Assembly: GCA_934255485.1 (NCBI GenBank)
Contig: CAKQOG010000003.1
Location: 1 to 64,000 of the forward strand
Reading direction: 5' to 3'
DNA length: 64,000 nt
Origin: an uncultured Prevotellamassilia sp.
GTDB taxonomy: Bacteria > Bacteroidota > Bacteroidia > Bacteroidales > Bacteroidaceae
Shown here: piece by piece, positions 1 through 9,000 of the stretch
How the letters are laid out: each line of letters starts with the position of its first letter
Position numbering within the stretch: the stretch's first letter is position 1
Translations under genes and position numbers: made by a program
The notes under the pieces: model-generated
Told to the model about the DNA's origin: nothing
What the model saw: the letters and a program-made list of their open reading frames with translations, nothing else
Databases searched by the model: none

Positions 1-9
1 TTATTTTAT

Positions 10-47
10 AGTCCCCTTTCAACTATTTAGCTGAGAGGGGATTTTTT
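10..47 (+). terminator. Hairpin with T-run, probable terminator of an off-window gene
   Basis: A CCCCTTTC arm and a GAGAGGGG arm can pair (one mismatch) and are followed by TTTTTT. It lies just upstream of the peptide-gene remnant at about 63-220, as the hairpin at 9451-9515 lies upstream of the intact peptide gene there. This suggests that another large secreted-protein gene lies off the left edge, which is inference. Confidence 0.5.
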
Positions 48-62
48 GTATATCAGCTTTTG

Positions 63-220
63 CTTGAAGTAATTAGAAGTAGAACTCATAAAGGACCTTC
101 TTAGTTGCAGAAACATTGTTGGCTTCCTCTCCAGGCTTAAAAGATGATATGGGCGGCGACCAATTGTTAAACGAGAGTTCAGCTTGGGATGCTCCTGAAT
201 GGGCAGCAGACGAAGACTAA
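63..220 (+). pseudogene. Eroded small acidic peptide gene (W-x4-W family), frameshifted
   Basis: The frame ending at 218-220 reads GGDQLLNESSAWDAPEWAADED at its end, matching the tail of the 59-residue peptides at 5236 and 9528 (QLSNQK, a W, four residues, W, acidic end). Going upstream this frame hits a stop at 89-91 and has no ATG before 149. A leader-like LEVI reads in another frame at 63-74. Two small indels would join the pieces, so I read it as a decayed copy. A start outside the window or an assembly error cannot be excluded. Confidence 0.4.
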
Positions 221-252
221 ACTTTGTAAGTTGAACTTTATCCGATTATTTA

Positions 253-307
253 GAGCGAGTGTTTCGATATAGCAGATTTATTGTATCGAAACGCTCGCTT
301 TCGTTTT
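253..307 (+). terminator. Strong hairpin terminator
   Basis: AGCGAGTGTTTCGAT at 253-267 pairs with ATCGAAACGCTCGCT at 285-299 (15 base pairs including one G-U), followed by a T-rich run. It closes the transcription unit at the left edge. Between it and the next promoter box no gene is seen. Confidence 0.75.
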
Positions 308-378
308 ATATATAGTTCTAATAAATTATTGATTATAAAAGAGTTTTAGAACTATCTAACATTTTGTATCATTTTTAT

Positions 379-408
379 TTTGGGGGGGTAATAATATCAC
401 TAAATTTG
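379..408 (+). promoter_or_regulatory. Bacteroidetes-type promoter with a G7 tract in its spacer
   Basis: TTTG at 379-382 and TAAATTTG at 401-408 fit the -33/-7 boxes, 18 bases apart. The spacer begins with a run of seven G (382-388, counting the last base of the -33 box). The expected transcript would have a leader of about 120 bases containing small AT-rich inverted repeats (10-bp arms AATAAATAGG / CCTATTTATT near 443-473). The same arrangement with nine G precedes the gene at 6082. Confidence 0.6.
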
Positions 409-536
409 CAAAATCAAGATAAAATAATTTCGAGTTCGAATAAATAGGAAGTTTTCCCTATTTATTTGGATTTATTTGAACGCAAATAAGGTCTTTATTT
501 CTAATATAATTACAAACTCTTAATAATTGTTATGTT

Positions 537-3500
537 ATGAACAAACTCATGCTTTTAATGGCATGCTTTTGTGGGATGGTTTTGCAGGCTTTGGCAGGAA
601 TCGAAGTCAGTAATACTTTACCTACCAATGGTAAGCCAGAACATCTGTACACGATGGTGAGTGGAAATGGTATATATGCCAATGGCTTGACAGGTACCAC
701 GAAGACAGAATCGAAGTACGGACAGTTTGCTTTCTATGCAACGGGTACTACAGGTCAGTACTTGATGTATAGTTACACAGCAAAGAAGTGGGTAACTTAT
801 ACCCAAGGTGGTAGTTACGCCAATCAGAAGAATTTCGTGAAGATGTCTGAAATGAAATCTGAGACATCCAAGTTTATTGTCAAGGAGTACACAAGTGGCT
901 TGTATGAATTGCAACCTATAACAAGCAGTGGTAGTGGTGATAAGTATTTAAACTGGAATGGTGGTATTGGTAGCAACCCTTATGATAATGAGAACGTTAC
1001 TCTTGGACTATGGCAAGATAATGGTGCAAAGGATGGTGGTAGCCGTTGGGTATTTTCAGAGGTATTGCCACCTGCTGAAGGTGCTATCCCTCAGTTGCCA
1101 ACAAACTTAAGTCAGATACAAGCAAAGTATGGCACGGCTACTTATGATGTGGCAGTTCTTTACCCAAAACAGCAAGATGCTGTAGGCAAAGCACAAGTGG
1201 CGCAAGACGAAGATGGTAAAGTAATCACTTTGTACAACAATGTGTTGGCAGCTTCTTTCGTTAAAGAACGTAATTATTTGTGGTTCGGTGGTTCAAAGGC
1301 AATGAATTTACAAGCAGGTACGGAGCCTTTTACAATTGCCTTTGGAACAGGATATTCAGTGCCAGCAAGTGCAATGACACTCATAAGTGTGAATGTGGTA
1401 GATACAGTTGCTACTGCTAATGCTGTAGGTGGTGCAGAACACTATGCTGGTAAAGCAATCGTTGCAAATTACGAATACACATATAACAGTAAGAAACTCG
1501 AAGTGCTTTGGAGAGCTGTATTGCGTGATGGTAGTCACTATTTGCGTACCGAGATGGAACTCAAGGGAGACAACGTTGATATGTACAATGTTATACCTCT
1601 TATCTATAATGTTGATACAAAGGCAGCAGGTTCAAAACCACATGTTGTTGGCAACACACGCGGTGCCGTGCTAATGTCTGATAAAATATTTGCAGGTCTT
1701 GAGCATCCTACAGCTTATAACACAGTGGGCGAAGACACAGGCAATGAGGATAAATATGATCTTACTAAGACCTACGATGACGTTGCTCTTACTGCAGCAT
1801 CGTGGACTGATATGGAAGATTCGTTAGTTCCTGCACGTATAAAGGAAACAACAGGCAAAGAGCCAAGTGACATCCGTGAGTACACTAAGGAAGGTTATGA
1901 ACTTGAAGAAAATCAAAAGGTACAAGTAACACTCACTTATACAAGTGGCAACCACAAGTTGTATATAGGTGGTGTGGATATGTATTCTTCTTTAGCCTCG
2001 AATATAGATGCAAGTGACTACCACATGGGTTATACAGGTAGTGTTCACAACAAGAATGTGTATACATTTATAGCTCCAGCTAAAGGCACATACACTATTC
2101 GCTTGATGCTTGATGGTGTAAGCGAAAGTATTGATGCTTCAAGTAAGTTGAGTGTAAAAGTGTTTACACCAAAAGAAGGCGCTATAATTACTAACGATAT
2201 TGTTCCTATCAAGGGACGTTGGAGTCGTAATACAACACTTGCTGAAGGTGAAACGTGGAAGATTAGTGCAGTTGTAGGTCTTGTTGCTCAAGGTCAAGCT
2301 CGCCGTTCGTTCTTAGCATACTCAGAACGTGAACGTGCAGTACCTTGGCGTGCAAACCCAGCATATATAAGTTGGTACGAATTGAATATTAATCGCAACA
2401 ATGCTGCTCCAGGCTCTGAGCCTAACAATATGACTGCAAATCAAGTGCTTGACGTTGTATCTCATTGGTACGACAAACTTTACACTCCATTTGGTGTTGC
2501 TCCTAATAGCTTTGTAATTGATGATGGTTGGGACAGTTATGGTGAATGGAATTTCCATGCAGGTTTCCCCCATGAAATGCGTGATATTAGTGCAGTTGCA
2601 GCAAAGATGAATGCAGGTGTAGGTGCATGGTTAGGTCCAGTAGGTGGCTACGGACAGAGCGGAACATACCGTCGCAATTATTGGAACCAAAACGACCGTG
2701 GCGGAATGGTATTGAGCAATCCTAAATATTATGCAGCATTTAAGAAAGCTGCTACTAATCTTGTAAATAATCAAGGAAAGAAGAATGATGGTACGGGGAG
2801 TTTCCAATTCTTTAAGTTCGATGGCATTTCTGCACAATTCTCTGCAACAGGACCTGACGAAGGCGATACGGGTAACGAAAATGCAGAAGGTATTATTCGT
2901 TTGGAACGTTATGTTCGCGAAGAACTCAAACGCGATATATTCTTTAATACCACTGTAGGTACATGGGCTTCTCCTTTCTGGTTCCACTATACAGATGCTG
3001 TATGGCGCCAAGAAAATGACTATGGCACAATTGGCGACAACAAGATAGATCGCGAAAACTGGATAACTTATCGTGATCGTCTTGTATATCAAAACTTCGT
3101 AAAGAATAGTCCTATATGTCCTATTAATACCTTGATGACTCATGGATTTATTCTTTCAAAATTTGGTGCGGTAAGCAAGAATATGGATTATGAGGCTGCT
3201 CGCCGTGAGTTGCGTTGTGCATTTGCGTGCGGTAGCGGTATGGTAGAGCTTTACAACGATTATGCTCTTATGAACTCAATCCAAAATGGTCAGCTTTGGT
3301 CAGATTTGGCAGAGTGCATTAAGTGGCAAAAGGCCAATGCAGATGTATTGCCTGATGCACACTGGGTAGGCGGCAATCCTTGGACAGGAAGCAAGGCCGA
3401 AGTTTATGGTTGGGCTTCTTGGAATGGTGAGAAAGCTACATTTACCCTCCGCAATGGTAGCAATAGTTCACAATCAATCAAACTTACCCTTCGTGAGGCA

Positions 3501-5123
3501 TTAGACATTCCTGCAAGTGTAAAGACTTCGGTTGTGCTTCGCAAAGCATTCATCGACCAAGTAGCACTTGAAGGTCTTACAGAAGGTGAGGCTATTGATA
3601 TCGATCAACAACTCACTTTGACATTGCCAGGTAGCAGTGTATATGTATTTGATGGACGTGACAAAAACACTACTGAAGTTAAAGTTTCTGCCATCAATAC
3701 CAACAATGACACTTACACCCTATATGCTGGTGAAACAACAGGTGTGCAAACAACTCTTGCTCCTGAGAAGGTAACCAATAGAATGCTCGAATGGAAATCT
3801 TCAGACGAAAACGTAGCAACTGTTTATAGTGGTTTGATACGTGCCATTAAGGTAGGTGAGTGCAACATTATAATTACTGCCAACGATGGTAGTGGTGTAA
3901 CCAAAACCATAAAGGTTGTTGTTGCTGAAAAGCCCGAAGAGCCTTATAACACAAACTTCGATAAGAAAGCTGCTGCCACTCGTTCAGACCGTAAGATTAC
4001 TACGATTAACTTTAAGGCAGGCAGTGGCGAAAACAAAGCTATCAGCATCTCTAACTTTACCCCTTACATGGATATGACTTCAACAGTACTTACTTGTGAG
4101 CCAGGTGAAGAAATTAGCAGTTCTATCGTGTTTACAGGTTCTTGGATGCATGGATATGTATATATCGATACAAATAAAGACCAAAAGTTTTCATACAACG
4201 AAGGCAAAACAGATCAGCAAAATACTGAGGTATATAGTTTTGGTTTCTATAGTGGCGATTTCAACAACGCTGCAAGTGGTGTGAACTCTAAAGGTGAAAC
4301 CATCACTGGTTCAAGCCGTAACTTGGGTAGCACCGTAACCAACCCAGTGTTTAAAGCTCCAACAACTCCTGGCACTTATTGCATTCGTTTCAAACTCGAC
4401 TGGAATAGTATCAATCCTGGTGGACAAGTTGCAGCAGATGGCACTTGTACTGGTGCAAATGGTATCCTTGCCAATGGTGGAGGTATCATAGACATGACAC
4501 TTAAGGTAGGTAATGAAACAGATAAATTCAATATTACCAATGCAGGTTATGCCACATTCTATACATCAGATGCATACAAAATGCCAAAGGGTGTAACTGG
4601 TTATACCATCACATCAACCAAGGAAGACCATTTGATAGCAGAGCCAACCTATCCAGAGGAAACGCTCGTACCTGCAATGACTGCACTTATTGTTAAGGGT
4701 GCAGAAGGTGAATATACATACGAACCTGTCATTTCTTCACAAACTGCTATCATTGGCAACAAATTGCATGGTACAGATGCAGAGGAAACTACTCACGTTG
4801 ATGGAAACAATGTAAAGTACTATAAGTTTGCTTACAATCAGTCTGGTGATAAACTCGGTTTCTATTGGGCCAACGAAACAGGTGCTGCCTTTACCAATGG
4901 TGCACACAAGGCATTCCTTGCACTTGATTTCTCAACTGCGCAAAGTCAAATGCGTGGTTTCTCGCTCAATGACTTGTTTGGTGGTATCACCTCTATCAAC
5001 AACGCTGTAAATACTAACAACGCTGTTCTGCGTATCTATGACATCAACGGACGTATTGTTAACAATATGAATGGGCTTTCAAAGGGCATTTACATTGTTA
5101 ATGGCAAGAAGATGATTAAGTAG
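537..5123 (+). CDS. Secreted multidomain glycosidase of clan GH-D (GH36-like), T9SS-type tail
   Basis: 1528 residues. A signal peptide (about 1-21, ending ALAG) is followed by an N-terminal module (22-175) shared with the protein at 6082. The catalytic core (about 300-1030) shows clan GH-D hallmarks: IDDGW around Asp663, FFKFDG with the likely nucleophile Asp762, and WRQEND with a possible acid/base near Asp828. A BIG2-like Ig domain (about 1046-1131) follows, then a GEVED-like region with a DTNKDQKF calcium-loop-like stretch, then a C-terminal module and tail (about 1325-1528) also shared with 6082. The tail GLSKGIYIVNGKK suggests T9SS export to the surface. Alpha-galactosidase-like activity is likely by clan, but the substrate cannot be read from sequence. 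The start is set by the signal peptide. Confidence 0.75.
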   Translation: MNKLMLLMACFCGMVLQALAGIEVSNTLPTNGKPEHLYTMVSGNGIYANGLTGTTKTESKYGQFAFYATGTTGQYLMYSYTAKKWVTYTQGGSYANQKNFVKMSEMKSETSKFIVKEYTSGLYELQPITSSGSGDKYLNWNGGIGSNPYDNENVTLGLWQDNGAKDGGSRWVFSEVLPPAEGAIPQLPTNLSQIQAKYGTATYDVAVLYPKQQDAVGKAQVAQDEDGKVITLYNNVLAASFVKERNYLWFGGSKAMNLQAGTEPFTIAFGTGYSVPASAMTLISVNVVDTVATANAVGGAEHYAGKAIVANYEYTYNSKKLEVLWRAVLRDGSHYLRTEMELKGDNVDMYNVIPLIYNVDTKAAGSKPHVVGNTRGAVLMSDKIFAGLEHPTAYNTVGEDTGNEDKYDLTKTYDDVALTAASWTDMEDSLVPARIKETTGKEPSDIREYTKEGYELEENQKVQVTLTYTSGNHKLYIGGVDMYSSLASNIDASDYHMGYTGSVHNKNVYTFIAPAKGTYTIRLMLDGVSESIDASSKLSVKVFTPKEGAIITNDIVPIKGRWSRNTTLAEGETWKISAVVGLVAQGQARRSFLAYSERERAVPWRANPAYISWYELNINRNNAAPGSEPNNMTANQVLDVVSHWYDKLYTPFGVAPNSFVIDDGWDSYGEWNFHAGFPHEMRDISAVAAKMNAGVGAWLGPVGGYGQSGTYRRNYWNQNDRGGMVLSNPKYYAAFKKAATNLVNNQGKKNDGTGSFQFFKFDGISAQFSATGPDEGDTGNENAEGIIRLERYVREELKRDIFFNTTVGTWASPFWFHYTDAVWRQENDYGTIGDNKIDRENWITYRDRLVYQNFVKNSPICPINTLMTHGFILSKFGAVSKNMDYEAARRELRCAFACGSGMVELYNDYALMNSIQNGQLWSDLAECIKWQKANADVLPDAHWVGGNPWTGSKAEVYGWASWNGEKATFTLRNGSNSSQSIKLTLREALDIPASVKTSVVLRKAFIDQVALEGLTEGEAIDIDQQLTLTLPGSSVYVFDGRDKNTTEVKVSAINTNNDTYTLYAGETTGVQTTLAPEKVTNRMLEWKSSDENVATVYSGLIRAIKVGECNIIITANDGSGVTKTIKVVVAEKPEEPYNTNFDKKAAATRSDRKITTINFKAGSGENKAISISNFTPYMDMTSTVLTCEPGEEISSSIVFTGSWMHGYVYIDTNKDQKFSYNEGKTDQQNTEVYSFGFYSGDFNNAASGVNSKGETITGSSRNLGSTVTNPVFKAPTTPGTYCIRFKLDWNSINPGGQVAADGTCTGANGILANGGGIIDMTLKVGNETDKFNITNAGYATFYTSDAYKMPKGVTGYTITSTKEDHLIAEPTYPEETLVPAMTALIVKGAEGEYTYEPVISSQTAIIGNKLHGTDAEETTHVDGNNVKYYKFAYNQSGDKLGFYWANETGAAFTNGAHKAFLALDFSTAQSQMRGFSLNDLFGGITSINNAVNTNNAVLRIYDINGRIVNNMNGLSKGIYIVNGKKMIK

Positions 5124-5170
5124 GTGTTCAAAATTCATATCAATCAATGCAGAACATGATTATATAAAAA

Positions 5171-5211
5171 AAGTAGATGCTAAAGTGTTTATGCACTTTT
5201 AGCATCTACTT
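5171..5211. repeat. Hairpin between the glycosidase and peptide genes
   Basis: AAGTAGATGCTAAAGTG at 5171-5187 pairs with 5194-5211 with a one-base bulge. On the + strand no T-run follows, so it is not a classical terminator for the upstream gene. It could be a 3'-end stabiliser or a partial attenuator before the peptide gene at 5236. The analogous hairpin after the second glycosidase does have a T-run. Confidence 0.6.
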
Positions 5212-5235
5212 CATAAATGAAATAAAAAACATAAG

Positions 5236-5415
5236 ATGAAGAAAAATTATATAGCCCCCACTTCTAATATAATTCAGCTTGAAGCAGAAGGTAAACTTCT
5301 TAGTGCCTCTATAGAGTTTGGATATAATAACGAATATACAGATAGGGAACAACTCTCTAATCAAAAGTCTGAAGGGTGGAGTAGCGACACCTGGACAGAC
5401 AACGAATGTGAATAA
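5236..5415 (+). CDS. Small acidic peptide, W-x4-W family, copy 1
   Basis: 59 residues, below the usual ORF cutoff. It starts MKKNYIAPTSNIIQLEAEGK and ends GWSSDTWTDNECE. It is 61% identical by eye to the peptide at 9528 (SIEFGYNNEY and QLSNQK are shared exactly), and it shares its start and tryptophan pattern with the peptide at 33144. It has no hydrophobic signal peptide or membrane segment. It sits 112 bases after a secreted glycosidase and is followed by its own terminator, so it is probably expressed. Function unknown: a secreted or modified peptide, or a small partner of the upstream protein, are both possible. Confidence 0.7.
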   Translation: MKKNYIAPTSNIIQLEAEGKLLSASIEFGYNNEYTDREQLSNQKSEGWSSDTWTDNECE

Positions 5416-5446
5416 GCATACCTTATAATTAAAAACGAACCTTGTC

Positions 5447-5491
5447 AAATCTGCAAGCATTAAGGCCAAAAGGCCTGATGCTTGCAGATTT
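5447..5491 (+). terminator. Terminator after small peptide copy 1
   Basis: A stem of about 20 base pairs (5447-5467 with 5471-5491; TCTGCAAGCAT arms and a GGCC core) with a very short loop. It closes the peptide gene and resembles the TTGCAAG hairpin after the second peptide at 9739. Confidence 0.7.
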
Positions 5492-5558
5492 GGCATTTAT
5501 GGGATAATATTTAACTATTTGATGAAATTAACTATTCGGGGGGGGTAAATGAATATAT

Positions 5559-5626
5559 ATAACGCGAGTTCGGGATAAGGAACGCAAAAAATAAATAGGG
5601 TAATCCTTATCCCGAACTCGCGTTAT
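5559..5626. repeat. Perfect 23-bp inverted repeat, core AACGCGAGTTCG
   Basis: Arms 5559-5581 and 5604-5626 are exact reverse complements around a 22-base AT-rich loop. The 12-bp core AACGCGAGTTCG recurs inverted at 5829-5840, and a shorter CGAGTTCG occurs in the leader of the gene at 537. No T-run follows either arm, so it does not look like a terminator. Confidence 0.8.
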
Positions 5627-5965
5627 GAATATTTTGGCTGCAATGGGGGCGTATTGCTTCTTTTCTACCAAGCCTCATGTCAGCTTTGACTATGAGATTC
5701 ACCCATCTGACGGGCAACTTGTAATTTGGCAATAAAATAAACTTACATAATTTTGACAGGTGACCATTTTATGGCCACCCTTTGTAGGTTGGATGTTTTT
5801 CTGCTCTTTACTTTTTAGAATATTATCTCGAACTCGCGTTAATACTTACTCCTTGCTAAACATTTTATATGCTTTTAAAGTGTTTAGCGAGCAGTAATTA
5901 TTTTATATTAAACAAATGCATTTATCCTGATTTTTATTGTTTCTCTACTAATTGTGATTTTTTTA

Positions 5966-5999
5966 TTTGGGGGGGGGTAATTAAAAATCATTAAATTTG
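5966..5999 (+). promoter_or_regulatory. Bacteroidetes-type promoter with a G9 tract in its spacer
   Basis: TTTG at 5966-5969 and TAAATTTG at 5992-5999 are separated by 22 bases. Nine G fill 5969-5977. Downstream, TAAAATCAAGATAAA closely matches the corresponding region after the promoter at 379, showing the two promoters are duplicates that differ in G-tract and spacer length. Confidence 0.6.
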
Positions 6000-6081
6000 T
6001 AAAATCAAGATAAAGAATTTGATTTTAAGTCTGATTATTATCTATTTCTAATATTATTACTAACTCTAATATGGTTATTTT

Positions 6082-9000
6082 ATGAACAAACTCATGCTAT
6101 TAATGGCATGCTTTTGGGGCATAGTTCTATCGGCTTTAGCAGGGATCGAAGTCAGTACAACGTTGCCTTCGGAAGGTACGCCAGAGCATCGTTACACGAT
6201 GATGAATGCTCAAGGTTATTATTGTAACCAAACGACATCGCCTACAAAGAATTCTAGTAACTTTGCAAAGTTCGCATTTTATGCAAGTGAAAAAGGAGAA
6301 CAGAGTTATTATGTTTATAATGAAACTGCTAAAAAGTGGTTGAGCTATGAGCAAAAGGCAAGTTATAGTGCAAGAACGGGTTTCGTACAATTGGTAGATA
6401 CGAAAGAAAAAGCTCAGCCATTTAAGTTTACCGAAATCAATGGTGGGGCATACGAAATACAGCCTTATAAAACAAGTGGAGTTGCAAGTATCTATTTAAA
6501 TTGGTATCAAGGCGTAGGTTCAAGCAATCCACAGGATGGTACAGTGTCATTAGGAGTGTGGAAAGATAACGGAACACAAGACAATGGCTCACGATGGACC
6601 TTTAAGGAGACAGGCATTCAACATGAATATACGCTTTTTAGTGATGGTATGCCAAGCGAGGCTGTTGTTACCATTAATGGTAAAGAGTTTAAGGGATTGA
6701 ACGCTCAAGGAGGTCATAGCATTACACTCGAATCACTTGAGGCTAAGGATGTAAAAGTAAAAGTTGGTGGAGGTTATCTTGCCAAGGTTACTATAGATAA
6801 TGCCAACTATCAAGTAGACGTTAAGTTTATTCAATTCTTTATTCCAACAGAAAGTGTAAGTGCAGAAAAGCAATACCCATATCTCCTACACATGCCTGCA
6901 GCGTATGTAAAGAAGACAAACGAAAACCTTTACTTCACCAAGAAACGTGGCGAAGCTGATAAGTTCATCTTTATACAGAAAGAGTATGGCAAATACTATA
7001 TCTACGATGCTACTGCCAAATGCTACGTTTATTACACCGCAACTAAAAATGGTAATGTAACGAAATCTACAAGCAGCAGTTATGTAAAATACACAACAGA
7101 AGAAAATACAGCCAACACATGGCAGTTGCTCTACCTTTCGGACAATACAGTTGCAATTATTCCAAGTGAAATCGAAAATCCTACAACATCTTCTGCTTCA
7201 TGGAACTTTACAGGTGGTGTAGACAATAACTGTGTGCTCAACCTTTGGACGGCAAGCGATGCTAATTCAGCGTGGGAAATCATCGACCCATCTGCAGGTT
7301 CTATGCCATGTGCAACACTTATGTATGCTAAGCCTGGTGCACAATACATTCACAAGTTGGTTACAAATAGCGGTGAAACAGTAACGGGAGTAGACTTCGA
7401 CAAGATTACAACCCTTTCGCTCAAAGAAGATCGTCTTTCTGCGGGTAACAAATATAAGTATGTGGCAGGTACAGCCCCAGCTATTGAAGGTGAATATACA
7501 TATACCATAAACCTAACAAATGCTGACAACGAAAAAACGCAGACAAAGGTTCGCCTCATAGTAAGTAATTTCCTTCAGTCGCCTACACCTATGATGGGTT
7601 GGCTCACATGGAACTGGTTTGCACGTGCTATCAGTCACGACAAGATGGTCAATATAGCCAAGGGCATGCAAAAATATGGTTTGATTGATGCAGGTTTCAA
7701 CACCATTGTATTGGATGATGCTTGGGCTGAACAATCATCAGATAAGGCTGCATTAACCTTCGACCGCAACAAATTCCCTAAAGGAATAAGTGGTTTGAAA
7801 TCAGAATTAAAGACAATTAATAGCAAACTAAAAGTAGGTATTTATAGCGATGCAGGTTCAATGACTTGCGAAAACTATCAACCAGGTTCATTTGGCTATG
7901 AAGCTAAGCACATTGAGTTGTTCAATTCATGGGGCATTGATATGCTTAAATACGATTACTGCAACAACCAAGCAAGTACAAAGGTTAGCTATTCTCAAAT
8001 GGGCGATGCTATTGCAGCACTCAATGCAAAGCGCAAAGCCAATGGTGAAGTTCCGTTTGTATTTAATATTTGCGAATGGGGTAAAACCCAACCTTGGACA
8101 TGGGGTGCAGAGGTTGGCGGATCAAGTTGGCGTGCAACGAGTGATGCACGTGAAGATTGGATAGGCAACAACTCTCGTCCTGGTGTAATAGCAGGTGTAG
8201 ATGAAGTGCGCCGCTTGTGGATGTATGCAGGTGTAAACCGATTTAACGACCTTGATATGATGTGTATTGGCCTTCATGGTTTAGGAGGTCCGAGCAACAA
8301 TACAGCCAGCCATCAAGTTAATGGAGGCAAAATACAAGGTTTGAACGATGCACAAGCACGTTCGCAGATGTCATTGTGGTGTATGTTTGCAAGTCCGTTA
8401 TCTTTAACTTGTGACTTACGCGAAAAACCACAAGGTGAGGCAAACTCAGGACAAACAATGCCAACCCCGTTGATTACAACCGAGGATATCAAAACGCTTA
8501 CGAATAAGGAAATTATTGCAATCAATCAAGATGCTCTTGGCCAACAAGCAGAGTATATGGAGTCGCTCTCAACGGGCAAGACAAATTATTCGCAAACAGG
8601 TTATGATGTGTATGTTAAAGACTTGGTAGGCGGTCGTATAGCAGTGTCTGTAACCAATCGTGGCGGCTCTGCAGTGGATGTTCCAGAACTTGCTCTGACA
8701 GACCTTTATCTCAAAGCAAACACGCAGTATGTATGCCATGAAATATGGTCGAATACCAATAATACAATTGAGAACAAACTAACAGTGGGTAAGCTCGGAG
8801 CTTACGAAACCAAAGTATATGTTTTGTCTCAAGAGCAAAAGTTCAAGATTACAAAAGCGGGATATGCCACCTACTACACGTCAAATGCATACGCTATGCC
8901 CAAAGGTGTAACTGGCTACATTGTTACTGGAACCAAAGACAATAACTTAGTAGCTAAAGCCTATTATCCCGAAGAAACAATTGTTCCTGCTAATACAGCA

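Larger units (their letters stand above)
5416..6081. other. Gene-poor stretch between the twin loci, rich in palindromes
   Basis: Besides the terminator at 5447 and the promoter at 5966, this stretch has a G8 tract at 5538-5545, a long palindrome at 5559-5626, another copy of its core at 5829-5840, an imperfect GGTGACCAT / ATGGCCACC hairpin at about 5760-5779, and an 11-bp stem at 5852-5862 / 5881-5891. A 36-codon frame at 5625-5735 (ends DGQLVIWQ) could be a gene remnant, but nothing else supports it. Confidence 0.5.

Noticed and set aside
2631..3143. A 170-residue leftward frame inside the first glycosidase gene
   Set aside because: It is entirely antisense to the catalytic core, with no start context or family motif.
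5206..5496. A 96-residue leftward frame
   Set aside because: It is antisense to the intact 59-residue peptide gene, which has paralogues.
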